Shown piece by piece: positions 1 through 11,240 of a DNA stretch of 64,000 nucleotides. Origin of the DNA: Lamellibrachia columna (Eukaryota > Annelida > Polychaeta > Sabellida > Siboglinidae); assembly GCA_963662155.1 (NCBI GenBank), contig OY759273.1:26949066-27013065 (forward strand). The letters run 5' to 3'. Within the stretch, counting starts at the first letter, position 1, and the number at the start of each line of letters is the position of its first letter. Made by a program: the position numbers and the translations under genes. A model generated the notes under the pieces. It made no database searches. It was not told the DNA's origin and was given only the letters and a program-made list of their open reading frames with translations.

Positions 1-40
1 CCAAAATGACAGGAAGGTGACCGTCCAGACAGACGAAGAA
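1..40 (-). CDS. CEP120: CEP120 coding exon 6 (partial, cut by window edge)
   Basis: On the minus strand a gttctcgcag acceptor is followed by an open phase-0 frame reading FFVCLDGHLPVIL. This continues NQPGIE from the previous exon and resembles the family strand IHLCCGDQSLGSTEIPL in position and hydrophobic pattern. Similarity is modest and only 40 nt are visible. Confidence 0.55.
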
Positions 41-3000
41 CTGCGAGAACTCTCACGATGCTAGCCACAGACTCACAGTGAATCTAATCTTTGCAAGTTA
101 TATATTACATACGTGTTATGGTCATTGCTCATGCATTATACTATAAATTAGATAGAAGTCATACATATTTGAAACTTCATTATTCTTACTATGTGCCAAC
201 GTATAGGAACGACGATACAAGTGACATTTATTTCCCTAGATGCTATTACAGAGTGTATAATCTTTCACCTTTATGGGTTTCATATACGTGACTGGTGTCT
301 GGCCTTTTGACTTTGGTATATATAAGATGCATACTACTCTTTATGAGAGTATCTTAACAGAGCTTAGCATGTTTACCATAGACTATAATCCGGCAGCTTT
401 ACTACCTGATTTGTAAGACAGCATGAGTCAAGTAATGATGGATGATGTTTTAAAAAATTATTCGGAACTAGACCTTAGAAATTTGTTTGATACACATATC
501 TTAAGCAAAAATGTAAATACAAATCCTTTTAATTTAGCCGGTATAAATAATAGTTATTACAGTGTTCATGATATGATGCCTGATCAATTTAGAAATACAC
601 ATTTTCAATACAATGTACTTCATCTAAATATACAAGTTCTGACATCTAAATTTGATAAACTTAAAAATTGTTTGCCACATATATCTGAGGCACATGTTGA
701 AATTTATTATATTTTATTGTGTGAAACATTCTTAAATAACGATAGTGCTCATCTTTTTGAGCTTCCCAATTATAACCTGGTTTATAAAAACAGAACTACT
801 AAATGTAAAGGTGGTGTTGCAATATGTATTCGTGACAATATTCAGTATATTCTCCGAGAAGACCTTAGCAATTTTGTAGAAGGTGAATTTGAATCCACTT
901 TTATTGAATCCAGTAGAAATGACTTAACTACAGTCGTTGGCGAGATATACTGCATTCCAAATTCAAATGTAACTTTATCCACACAACGTTTTGAATCAGT
1001 AATAAATAAACTTCGATGATCAAACCACCAGGTTATAACTGGTACAGGTACAGATAAAAAAAATTATTATCTTAAGACTGATTCATACAAATCGTTAGGT
1101 GACCTGCTAGATATATATCTTGCTGCTAACATTATTCCCACGATTACAAAACCAACACGTATTACCCACTCATCTGCAATCCTTATAGATAACATATATG
1201 CGAGACATACCAATTCACATGTTTACTCCAGTGTACTCTACAGTGACATATCTGACCATTTGCCTATATTTTGTTTGATTGACAAACAGAAATAAAAAAA
1301 AAAAAACAAGGGAACCGCTAATTTTCAAACAGACCTATATCCGAAACAGCCATGCGTCATATAACCTCAGCTCTCCGGAACATTGATTGGACGTATTTAC
1401 ACCAATTAGATGTAAATAACGCGTTTAAAGATGTTATTGATTTATCTGCCCCTGAGAAGACTGTAAACATTAAATCCAAATATGTAGTCCGGAATGAGTG
1501 GACGACCAAAGGTCTAATGAAATCTTCCATAACATGCAATAAACTTTATCGAACATGTATTGATAAATCAAGGGTACATCCTACTTATATTCGTTATATT
1601 AATTATAGAAATATTTATAAGTTAAAACATACTGCTAAGAAAACTTACAATGCAAATCTACTTTACAAGTTTAAGAATGACTCTAAGAAGATGTGGCAGT
1701 TACTTAGGACTGTGATAGGGAAACACAATGACAAATCCTGTATTTAAATATAACAATGACTTAACTCATGATCCTGATCAAATTTCAATCACATTTTGTA
1801 ATTTCTTCACAAATGTTGGTCCTAATTATGCTAATGCAATCCCTGCTCCCAAAAACCAGTTGACAAGATACTTACAAAAAAGTCCAGCAAAAAATCCACG
1901 AAGTATGTTTATGAATCCCACTGATGCAAACGAAATTAAACAAATAATACGGTCTCTTCAACCTAAGCAATGTTCTGGTCACGACAACCTCAGTCTCCAT
2001 CTATTTAAATTACTAGCCAAGCAAATATCCCTACCCATAGCTATTTTGATAAACAAATCCTTAAGTGAAGGTATTGTACCCGATGAAATAAAATTGCAAA
2101 AATTATACCTGTCTACAAGCCAAAAATGAATTTTCCAACTATAGACCTATATCATTCCAACTATAGACCTATATCATTCCAACTATAGACCTATATCATT
2201 GATACACACTATTTCAAAGATATTAGAAAGGTGGCAGAGAGTAGGACTTACGACTTTCTACAAAAAAATAATATATTCAATGAGAATCAGTATGGTTTCC
2301 GCATGAAACACTCAATGCCGCAACAACCCTTATTATTGACGTTGTTAACGCCTTAGAAAAAAAGATTCAGTCCTCAGTATTTTCCTTGATCTAAGTAAAG
2401 CATTCGATACAATAGACCACCAAATCCTTTTGCATAAACTTGATTTCTATGGGATAAGGGGTCCTCCACTCAAATGGTTCAAAAGCTATCTCACAAATAG
2501 GAAACAATATGTTAGTTGTAATAACAGTCCTTCACCTCCCCGTGATATTACATATGGTGTCCAACAGGGATCTATCCTTGGTCTGCTCTTGTTTACTTTA
2601 TATACAAACGATCTACCTTTGTGTCTAAACAAGAATAAATCCATATTATTTGTGGATGATACCACCGTGTACATGAGTGGAAAACTAATAAATGATCTAT
2701 ACAAAAACATGAACAAGAACTCGAGGTCTTAGCTGATTAGTTTCATGCAAACAAGCTATCTTTAAATGTATCTAAGACAAAATATATGTTATTTTCTAGA
2801 TCCCATACTGTCCAGTTTTAACAATGTCTGATATGATAATTAAGCCCACACATTATATTAAATTTTCTAGGCCTCTATATTGACGAAAGACTGGATTGGT
2901 AGGAACACATAAATGCATGCAGAAAAAAACTAACAAGTGTTTTATATGCAATAAATAAAATGAACCACTTTCTTCCAGTTGGCTCCTTAAAACTAATTTA

Positions 3001-6000
3001 TTACACTTTAGTTTATCCCTTCCTGACGTACGGAATAATTCTGTGGGGATCTACATATAAAGTCCACACTACAAAACTGTTTATCATGCACAAAAATTTT
3101 TGTGTGCTATTCTTCAAACAAGCTTCCATGAACACTCTGACCCCTCTTTACATACTTAAATTTAATAAAATTGCAGAATAATATCTATCAAACTGAAATT
3201 GCAAAATTTATGTAGTTATATTCATAGCAGCCTACCAGTTTCATTTTCAAAAACCTTTACATTTACACGACATTCACAATCATGATACAAGGCAACTTAG
3301 ATATATTCGTCCGATAAGTAGTTCTACTATTAGATCTTCGAACATTATATTATGTAAAGGTCCACTGATCTGGAATAAAGTTCCATATGATATTAAAAGT
3401 AAACCTAATATAAAAAGTTTTGCATCTGCATTAAAGGCATGTGTTTTAAATGGTTATGACAGTTCAAATTAATATTATCTCTTCTGCCATTTTTTCTATT
3501 ATTTTATATTAATATGATTCATTGGTATTACCAGTTATCTTAGACTTGGTAACTTCACCTATTGTTTCACTTTATTTGTAATTTAGCCTGAATGCTGCTT
3601 TCTTATTGTGCAAATTATTATTTATCATTACTGTATAATGATATAATTATCATTGGTTGACAGCGACCAGTTATATACATAATATGTATATAACTAGTCG
3701 CTGTCAACCAATATTATAATCAACCGTAATTGTTTTTTTATTTTGTGCTTGCCTAACTGGTTACAGCCATGAAGCTCCGCTGTTTATCCTGAAAAAACTG
3801 TATTACAAAACACCTGTTTGTACTTGTTTCGTTTGTATATTTTGTAGTTTGTATAGTTTCGAAAAACAAACTCACTCACACACACTCACAAAGCCAGTGG
3901 ATGTCGCGAAGTTTTATAATTTTTATGGTCACATTTTCTTACAATCATAGTGTTAACGTGGCCACCCATGGGAAAATCAACTGTGGTCTGCGCCCCATAG
4001 CCAATTTTTTTAATTTGGAATAAACAATTCCTAGACGAAATAGAGTAACTAAATAACCACCACTCTCACCTCAATTCCTGGTTGATTGGAGAAAAACTGC
4101 GTCAACGCCTCGACACTGCTTCTTAGTGTCACGGACGCCCTCTCAGCGGGGAATGTCGGTTTGACAAGGTCGTAGAACACCTCGTTAGTGATATCATTAC
4201 CAAACATGGAGTAGTAAAAGAAGAATCCGGTTGATGGAAGTGGAATTGTTGTGGGGATTAGCTGCAAATGAAAAATAAATAAATAATAATGCATGGGCTC
4301 AAAATTGTGTTGATTTAAGAGCTTAATTATGCACTTGCAGGAGAAATTTTTGGTCCGGTCATGTTAGCATTCACAAACTTTCAATTGGCTACCAATCTGA
4401 ACGGCAATCATGAAATATGCTGTATTTGTAACAACTAGTCCCAGTCAATCCTATAGTATCTAATAAAAGTCCTGTAAGAACACATAAAACAAATTTTTTT
4501 CCAAACAGTAATTAAACTTGTGACCAAAATCAACATCACGCCAAAAAACAACAGCATTCCAAATAACCTTAACTAACTATTGTTATCTTTAATAAATATT
4601 AATGCTATTCTTCGTCTTTCATTTTACCAGCACGGAAAACAATTGCTCACAACGCCCTGTGTGCCTATTAGGTATGATATGGTAACTAAAGTAGAAATGA
4701 AGTACTTATCCACAATGTGCACTAAACACCAAAATCACATCAATTGCGTTAAGAGTGGTTTTGTGCTGGCATCAAGTAGATTTATGGTGGAGGTGAAAGT
4801 GTGTTGCATCAAAACATGTTATACACCATGTTATACACCATGTTATACACCATGTTATACACCATGTTATACACCATGTTATACACCATGTTATACACCA
4901 TGTTATACACCATGTTATACACCACGTTATACACCATGCTACTCACTGATGAAATAACGTTTTTTAACAAATTGGATACATGTTTTGCGAATAAACGCCT
5001 CAAATGTACCTGCAACAGATTGGATGCAAATGCCACAGTCACCGACAGAACAAACTGCTCGGAACATTTCTCCCGCGGTCCGATCTGATAGAAACCATCG
5101 ATGTCATCCAGTATCGGCCGCAACTGCTTCAGGTCAAATTCCACACCATCTGTCCCCGAAATATTATTACAAACATGTATTCTTGGTTTATCACATCATT
5201 AAAAAGGTAAAGAAAACTTGTACTGTGCAGTATCTGGTCCATATAATCGCTCAAACCGTTTTACACACAGGCATGTCCATTCCATCAGCAACTTTACCTA
5301 CTTCTACTAATGTACTACAGGTATATCCAACCATGCCACATGTTAAAATTAAACCACTTAGAGAGAACTGCCACATCATATTGATTTCCCTTATACAATA
5401 CAGACTTTTTAGAGGAATACAGCCATATCTCGTTTCAATACAAATTTGCTTTAAATGGAAAAATCATGATAAAATACATATTTTTTGGTGTCTATCAAAC
5501 AAGCATAAAATCGAATAACAAACTGATAGCGGTCGAAGAGCATATATATTGTATTTCTCCTAAAATACAGAATTTCAAGTCAAAAATACAGATTTCAACC
5601 AAACAATATGTGGCTAGTCTACACAAGGATGTTCAGCAAATTTGCAACCTACAATCACCAACTCTTGCAGGTGGCTCTTTTGCTTTGAAGCTTGTGTCGC
5701 CGCCCTTGGTGTCATCATCAATGTAAATCCCTAGTCGAACTTCCGGTTTTGATGACGAATATTTCGAATGTAACAGAGGATACCATTTAAACGTCTGCAA
5801 AGGAAACATTTGGGTTGGCATAAACTGGACGATAGAGGGGATTGTTTTGATAGAATAAATAATTTGAAATAATATTTAAAAAGCATATTATAATGAATGC
5901 TATTTGGAAGCAATCCACAAAAAGACCTACCTTTAGGTTGTGTGAATAGAAATATGGTGTGAACAGTAGATAATGGAAGAAGATGACAGAAGGTCGAGAG

Positions 6001-7642
6001 AGATGGAAACAAATCTTCGAGAGCACAAAAAAATTGTGTGGTGTGCCCCCCAACTTTGAAAGGGATTAAAGGGAAGTAGAAGAAATGGACAGTAAAGGTG
6101 CTATATACATTTCTACTCCACAATCGACTGTCAAGGTCTTTCATTTAATCATTCATATACCAGGTAGTCATGGACAAATATACAAAAACTTAAAATATTT
6201 TGATCGATGTTTCAAAATACTTTCAACATATACAAATACTTTTAAAATCCATATACGTACAAATAAGCATTAAAAATAATAATTTAAGTAACGTTAAAAA
6301 AATAAGTTAAGAGTACAAATAAGTTATATACATAAATTAGTATAAAAATATATATATATACCATGTTGCTCCCTATAGACACGCTGTGCGCAAGTGTGAA
6401 GGCTTTGTTGCGCGTCTATTAGTTCTCAAACGTGGCCCGAATCATGATCTACCGCTATGGGCGAAATCAGCCTCTAAATCAGACTGGTAGCTAATCCGCA
6501 GTGTGGCACCACTGTGAACTATGCGAAGAATGCGGGGCTCTTCTGGGCACGGACCAGTCAGAATCCGTCTGCCATTACATAGATAGAGTCCCAAGGAAAA
6601 AAATAATTGTGCAGTTAGGGTTTATTTGTGAGAACAGAAATTGTATGGATGAGTGAGTGGAAGTGATGTTTTTGTGCACAGTAGCATCTAAGCTTTGAAA
6701 TGATGCCATTTGTCAGTTGGTATACCAGTTGCGTAAGGACAGAGTGGCCTTCAGGCAGGGTGTACCCATATTTTGGAAACCAGGGAATTTCATGGCAGAA
6801 ATGCAGGGGTGTCATGCATTGAAGCAATTTGTGAGAAAAGGAGGTATGTCATTTTCACGAATTTCACACACCAGGTGTCTTAGTGGGTCTGTCATTTGCT
6901 GTGAATAAAAAAAATTGTAGGATAAATTTTCAATGTAGGTGCAAAAACGTTATAATGGTCGTCTATGGGAAAAGTGAATGTGGTCCGTACCCTTCTAGAG
7001 AATGACTCGAGAACCATGTCATTGATCACTGATGTATATTTTAATTTCATAACTAGCGCTTGTTTTGCGTGATGTATTTTGTCCAATATACATGTGCTTC
7101 AAATTGTTTTGATGGTGCTAAATAAATTTAATGTAAGCCTACAATGAGGTGTTGCATTGTTTGTTTTGTACTTAGCAAAAATGCAGTTTCAGCGCATCGA
7201 CTTCTACCAAACCAAACGACACTCGATTGCCAACGACACACTACAAAAACGCATGAGACAGACACTGAAAAAGCACGTTCGTTCGCTGTTTTTTTAATTC
7301 CAGACAAACAATGTCAGCGGGCCACCACTCGATTCTTTGAGCATCATTAAATAGGCAATTCAAGCCCCCGTGCTTTGATGTGCTAAAAGCTAGTCCTAGT
7401 ACTTCCACAGACATCTGGCGAAAGCCACCAGTAGTGCTAACAAAATGCTGCCACGTTGCGGTTAAAAACATACACTATGAATTATTTCTAAATAGTCCGT
7501 AAGGTGACGCCAGCCACAACAGTACTGCTGTCATGTGCGTTTAGCGTGCCTTCACTCCAGAAAATCTGTTTTTGAGCATGGTTTAACTTCTCAAAAAGGG
7601 GTGTGTGCATGTATTAGGTAATGCGCTATTATGGGGAACAAC

Positions 7643-7691
<49 letters not shown>

Positions 7692-8065
7692 TATATATAA
7701 AAAAGATACACATTACACTTCAAATGCACCAAAAGTGAAACTGAAAGCACAGTGAAGGGTTCGTGTTTCAAGCACTTTCACATCTGCCATCCAAACCTGC
7801 TGGCTTTGTGCCGCTCTCAAGTCGAGTATCACGAAGCCAACCACTTCCTTCATTGTTGTCGCTGTGCTGACCGCGTACAGCTGGACCTTGACCGATGACC
7901 GCTGGAGGCGGTGCTGGTGCAAGGCCTTCTTGTCCAGCTCCCATGCCAGCTCCTGGGTGAAGTCGGGCGTCTCAACATGTTCCGTCGCATCTGTAGTGAG
8001 GAGCTCGCCGTCGAAGCGTACTTCGGCAATCAGCTTGTGCTTCGGTCGCTTTGGAAAGTGCCGCC
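1..8065 (-). CDS. CEP120: CEP120 (centrosomal protein 120), 5' part of gene, join of 5 exons
   Basis: CEP120 is a daughter-centriole-enriched protein needed for centriole elongation and ciliogenesis; it has N-terminal C2 domains and a C-terminal coiled coil. Five minus-strand exons (7797-8065, 5659-5794, 5010-5149, 4070-4261, 40-1) join in frame to 259 codons. Exon 2 reads GRHFPKRPKHKLIAEVRFDG, then ELAWELDKKALHQHRLQR, near-identical to the vertebrate protein. Later exons give KWYPLL, SFKAK, GFYQIGP, SVTVAFA, FFFYYSMFGNDITNE and ERASVTLRSSVE, all in the order seen in CEP120. Every junction has AG/GT and matching phase. The first coding exon (about 17 residues, ending in Leu-Glu-Gly by homology) was not located between 8066 and 11041, and the rest lies left of the window. 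The gene is head-to-head with CSNK1G. Confidence 0.93.
423..3473 (+). mobile_element. Degraded non-LTR retrotransposon (Jockey/CR1-like LINE), EN + RT
   Basis: Fragments in several frames line up in the order of a LINE ORF2. An APE-type endonuclease (423-1019, then frameshifted to about 1290) shows NVLHLNI, LCETFLN, GGVAI, VVGEIY and the terminal SDHLPI box. A linker with NEWTTKGLMKSS spans 1352-1747, and RT fingers follow at 1728-2129. The RT palm (about 2395-2732) has SKAFDTIDHQILLHKLDFYG, VQQGSILGLLLF and FVDDT, a variant of the usual FADDT catalytic box. A C-terminal region with GPLIWNKVP ends near 3473. Several frameshifts and stops show it is dead. The clade call within Jockey/CR1 relatives is uncertain. 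It lies antisense to CEP120. Confidence 0.88.
2135..2200. repeat. 22-bp unit tandemly triplicated inside LINE RT
   Basis: Three identical 22-bp copies (2135-2156, 2157-2178, 2179-2200) repeat the bases encoding the RT motif NYRPIS. The unit is not a multiple of three, so the triplication itself shifts the frame. Confidence 0.9.
3652..3712. repeat. Near-perfect 61-bp palindrome (29-bp arms)
   Basis: Arms at 3652-3680 and 3684-3712, starting ATTGGTTGACAGCGAC, are reverse complements with one mismatch and a 3-bp AAT loop. It lies just past the LINE 3' end and could be a small foldback element or a target-site feature. Confidence 0.9.
4070..4261 (-). CDS. CEP120: CEP120 coding exon 5
   Basis: The 192-nt, 64-codon exon follows a tttcatttgcag acceptor and has a GTGAGA donor. 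It encodes LIPTTIPLPSTGFFFYYSMF, GNDITNEVFYDLVKP and ERASVTLRSSVEALTQFF, matching the CEP120 block LIP...FFFYYSLLGNDVTNE...ERASVRIRSSVE. Confidence 0.94.
4814..4941. repeat. 12-bp minisatellite, about 10-11 copies
   Basis: The unit ATGTTATACACC repeats almost exactly within a CEP120 intron, with one C-for-T change near the end. Because 12 is divisible by three it keeps frames open on both strands (for example Tyr-Thr-Pro-Cys repeats), but no gene is implied. Confidence 0.93.
5010..5149 (-). CDS. CEP120: CEP120 coding exon 4
   Basis: The 140-nt exon follows a ggggacag acceptor and ends ...ASNLLQ before GTACAT, phase 0. It encodes GVEFDLKQLRPILDD, then GFYQIGPREKCSEQFVLSV and TVAFASNLLQ, aligned with the CEP120 segment GYHQIGP...SVTIAFATQL. 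A 12-bp minisatellite begins 68 bp into the following intron. Confidence 0.92.
5659..5794 (-). CDS. CEP120: CEP120 coding exon 3
   Basis: The 136-nt exon follows a pyrimidine-rich cctttgcag acceptor. It reads TFKWYPLLHSKYSS, then EVRLGIYIDDD and SFKAKEPPARV, and ends with one base of the next codon before GTGATT. The WYPLL and SFKAK blocks match the end of the first CEP120 C2 domain. Spliced to the next exon it gives ...PPARVDGVEFDL, which keeps the family reading frame. Confidence 0.88.
5795..7796 (-). other. CEP120 intron 2, with TA microsatellite
   Basis: The 2-kb intron contains a (TA)n tract at 7647-7690 and a more GC-rich patch around 6365-6590 that does not translate into a recognisable product. 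Nothing else is supportable. Confidence 0.6.
7647..7690. repeat. (TA)n microsatellite
   Basis: Uninterrupted TA dinucleotides run for about 44 bp in the CEP120 intron, followed by a short degenerate TA tail. Confidence 0.95.
7797..8065 (-). CDS. CEP120: CEP120 coding exon 2 (start of C2A domain)
   Basis: The 269-nt exon begins with the last two bases of a Gly codon after a tccacag acceptor and ends ...AQSQQ before a weak GTTTGG donor, phase 0. It encodes most of the first C2 domain: GRHFPKRPKH, FDGELLTTD, ELAWELD, KALHQHRLQR and VVGFVILDLRAAQ. Its acceptor lies only about 20 bp from the edge of a TAATCA-rich repeat. Confidence 0.93.
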
Positions 8066-8086
8066 CTGTGGAAGTAATCATTTAAT

Positions 8087-8556
8087 CACAGTCCAGAGAT
8101 AATTGTAATCACTGAAATTTTTTTATACTTATACTCAATTACATTGATCACAAAGGCAAAGTAATTGTAATCATACTTGATTACATTGCTAAAGTAATTG
8201 CAATCATTATTACAATCACAATTACAATGTTCTTTTACATATTTATGTTGCCCTAATTACAATGTCAGAAGGCATTTTTTTTCATTTTGTACCTAATGCA
8301 CCTACAGTGACAGTGTTTTAATATTGTGTTTGATGTTGTCTTGAATAATATTGGTGGCAATAATAACATGACGGTTTTTATTTATTTCATTATATAAATT
8401 CTATTCTTTAATGTAATCGTAATCATGATGCAAAAGTAATCATGATCATACTCAATAACACTAATTGTCTACGTAATCATAATCATTATAATCATACTCA
8501 CAATTTTTAACAGTAATCATACTCATAATTGATTACATTTGCGGTGTAATCACCCC
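8087..8556. mobile_element. TAATCA/TGATTA-rich non-autonomous element with ATTTAAT flanks
   Basis: The block is packed with direct and inverted copies of GTAATCAT, ATTGTAATCA and TGATTAC. The same 7-bp sequence ATTTAAT lies on both sides (8080-8086 and 8557-8563), consistent with a target-site duplication. The ends share only a loose ATTGTAATCA-type inverted repeat, so family assignment (hAT-like) is inference. The left edge is about 20 bp from the CEP120 exon 2 acceptor. Confidence 0.55.
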
Positions 8557-11041
8557 ATTTAATAGACACCATAAATTTAACTTTAAATTTAACTACAAAT
8601 GCAAGTTTAGTGTCTCCCACAAAAGCGCATTTACAACACCCGTGACTGGTGCATCAACTTGGAATCTTTCGTGCATGGGAGTGTACTGGTCCCTTTAAAA
8701 TATGTCAGGTATTCTGTGGAGCAATGACAGTCTGGTCACCTTGGCTATGAAATGATACGATTTATGTTCTTTTATTTATTTGTGTCTGTTTATGAGTATA
8801 TATGAAGATGTACTTAACTGCTTTGAGTACTGCAGTAAGGCAGTACTTAACACTTAACTGTATAAGTATTTCAGTTCAGTGTTCCTCCTTTCAAACTTTT
8901 CACTCAAAAGTTGATTAAATTTTATTACTAACCGATTTTTTTTTGATTAAGCATTTAAAAAAAAAAATATTCATCCTACTTTCTAAGGGGGTAATCCTTC
9001 TAATGTATGTTATTTGGAGGGACTTCAACATTCTACGATCAGAACCACTCAAAATTTTCCTAAACTAGGGGAAGGTTAGCCTAAGATGACTCAAGAAGCA
9101 GGTACGTCCATTCTTTCAATTTGCTACTGTATCAGTGAGCGTCGTGCTTGCCACAAGTATTCGTTTTCAGAGCCAACTTGGAACCTTATAAAACTGTGAT
9201 AAACAGATAAATAAACACGTATTTCATGTATATAATCATTAGTATGTATACATATGATATATCCGTAAAATTACTTGACAATAACCATGGATTAAATCGT
9301 GATGTTTTGTGATGAAAACCGTAACATGGATGTTGATTTAGGATAATATCGCCCAGTGTTGGACAATAACCTTATCATAATCAATTATTTAGAATACATT
9401 CTTCTGCTCCTTGATGCCAATGTGAAGATGTTACGTTGCAGAATACATACGGTTAGTGTGTGTCAGTTTTAAATCTTAGTTCATAAGTTTTTGAGTCGGC
9501 CCTTCGAAACATAAGCATTGATTCTGCACTTCTAATACAGATCTGTATCGGAACTAAATAACTTAAGATTTTAAATTGAGATGTACTAATCATTTCACAT
9601 ATGTATTCCGTGACATACCATCTGTGTCAAGAAGCAGAAGAAATATGCTCAAAATAATTAATTATGAGTACCTTTATCGAGACCAGAGGGCACGATATTC
9701 AACACAAAACGTCATAATTTTATATAAAATATGCATGGTTATTGTCAAGTAACTTTAGTAATATGCGTACAATAATGAATGCATACACGAAATACGTGTT
9801 TATTGCATTTTGATAAGTTAGTGTTGGCTACAGTATTGGCTATTGGGCATTGCCATGATTTGGGGCGTTTGACTACGTCTATGCCTACCTAAACATGATT
9901 AAGTACATGACATGAGATCAATGTAAAATGTCTTTTGTAAACAACATTGGCTCAACGCAAATGCACAGAACATAGTTTCTTAATCATTGAAACATTATGT
10001 TGGAAAATGGACCGCTACCCAAATGGGCATGTCTGGACACAAACATGAAACGGTGGGAATGAATGTTGTCGTTGATACCTATTTTTGAGTAAAAACATTA
10101 TATTAACGCTTATAACGTGAACACATACCATGCAAAACCGAAACAACGAGGAGAAATCTGTTTTTCTCGACCATTTTGGGATATGTTTGCCCGACCAATG
10201 TTGTTCATGCGCAGAAAAAGTTACAACAATTTTCTTCAGAATTGTTTATGTTTGAAAACAGCCGCCATCATTATACGTCCCGGAACCGGAAATAGGAATA
10301 TTCTGGTGGGGAAATCCCTCTTTCTTGTATTCATAAACAGTTAAAATAACTGCTCATATTAAACAAAATGCATAACATTTTGGTTATTTCTAGAATGAGA
10401 ATCTACGATTTACTATGTTAAATATACAACAATAAGTAAAAAATAAACAAAGCGGTTTACGCCCTTAGAGACGGGATTCCCCCAGACATGCGCATTGGCA
10501 TGAGCCTGATACCACTTTTATCAAGTCCTCGCAAACAAATAACTCCTAACTTTTATAACTCGTTTAAGTCGTGTTATTGCATTTATAGGTTTTGCACTTG
10601 GCAAATAGTAATTTCATATAGAAATATTCAGTTTTTAATGGTTCATAGTTAATAAATCAAACCAAACCAGTGATGATATTACGCGTAGTAATGTCCCATA
10701 ACCTACAGGCCGGGTATGGTCTGATAAGTTTTGTCGAGAGACAGTGAAGGAAAACATAAATTTACGAACGAATTTAACTTAAATCTGCCGGTATTGGAAA
10801 TGCATAGGTAAGGTATTTAGCGTCTATTACAGCCGACTGAACCATACGATGTGGAATATTGTACCAGAATGATGTGATGTGTCACTTTGGTGGCGAATTC
10901 GCCAACGGAAACGGAATTGGACAACGAGAAGACGGGACAAAAAACCTGTGATCGTTTTCGATTTCATTCAGCAACTTCACTGTGCTGAATTTAACACGGT
11001 GATATCGTGAAGTTGTTAATTTGTCAACACAGCTAAACAAT
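8557..11041. other. Divergent spacer upstream of CEP120 and CSNK1G; CSNK1G 5' region
   Basis: The stretch separates two divergently transcribed genes and must hold the CSNK1G promoter and 5' UTR, and probably the CEP120 first exon, which I could not find. An in-frame TGA at 11000-11002 precedes the CSNK1G ATG. No TATA box is convincing. A foldback element (9172-9838) occupies its middle. Confidence 0.5.
9172..9838. mobile_element. Foldback element with long inverted repeats
   Basis: The segment about 9172-9317 is the inverted copy of about 9705-9838. Shared blocks include AGCCAAC, AAACACGTATTTC, ACTTGACAATAACCATG and GACGTTTTGTG-type sequence, separated by about 390 bp. Similarity is interrupted by small indels, so it is an old foldback or MITE-like insertion between the two gene starts. 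No target duplication was assigned. Confidence 0.75.
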
Positions 11042-11240
11042 ATGCAGAGACCGTCAAGTAGGGGCGGAGAGAGGGACGATAATGTTCGAAGGTTATCCAC
11101 AAAGGCTGGCGGAAGTTCTAGTCATCCTCACCGGTCTACCACCAGGTCTGGCAGCTCTCAGACTGGGGTCCTCATGGTGGGACCTAATTTCAGGGTGGGC
11201 AAAAAGATTGGTTGTGGAAATTTTGGAGAACTACGATTAG
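11042..11240 (+). CDS. CSNK1G: CSNK1G exon 1 (start codon, Gly-rich loop)
   Basis: The ATG at 11042 is the only ATG after an in-frame TGA at 11000 and begins [10 protein letters not shown]. The exon carries the variable head and [20 protein letters not shown], ending in phase 1 before GTAAGT. Confidence 0.95.

Larger units (their letters stand above)
41..4069 (-). other. CEP120 intron 5, mostly LINE sequence
   Basis: The intron between the last two visible CEP120 exons holds a degraded LINE, an internal tandem triplication and a 61-bp palindrome, listed separately. About 41-420 and 3720-4069 show no further coding signal. Confidence 0.7.

Noticed and set aside
4580..4957. Open frame with Tyr-Thr-Pro-Cys repeats
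   Set aside because: Product of the 12-bp minisatellite in a CEP120 intron.
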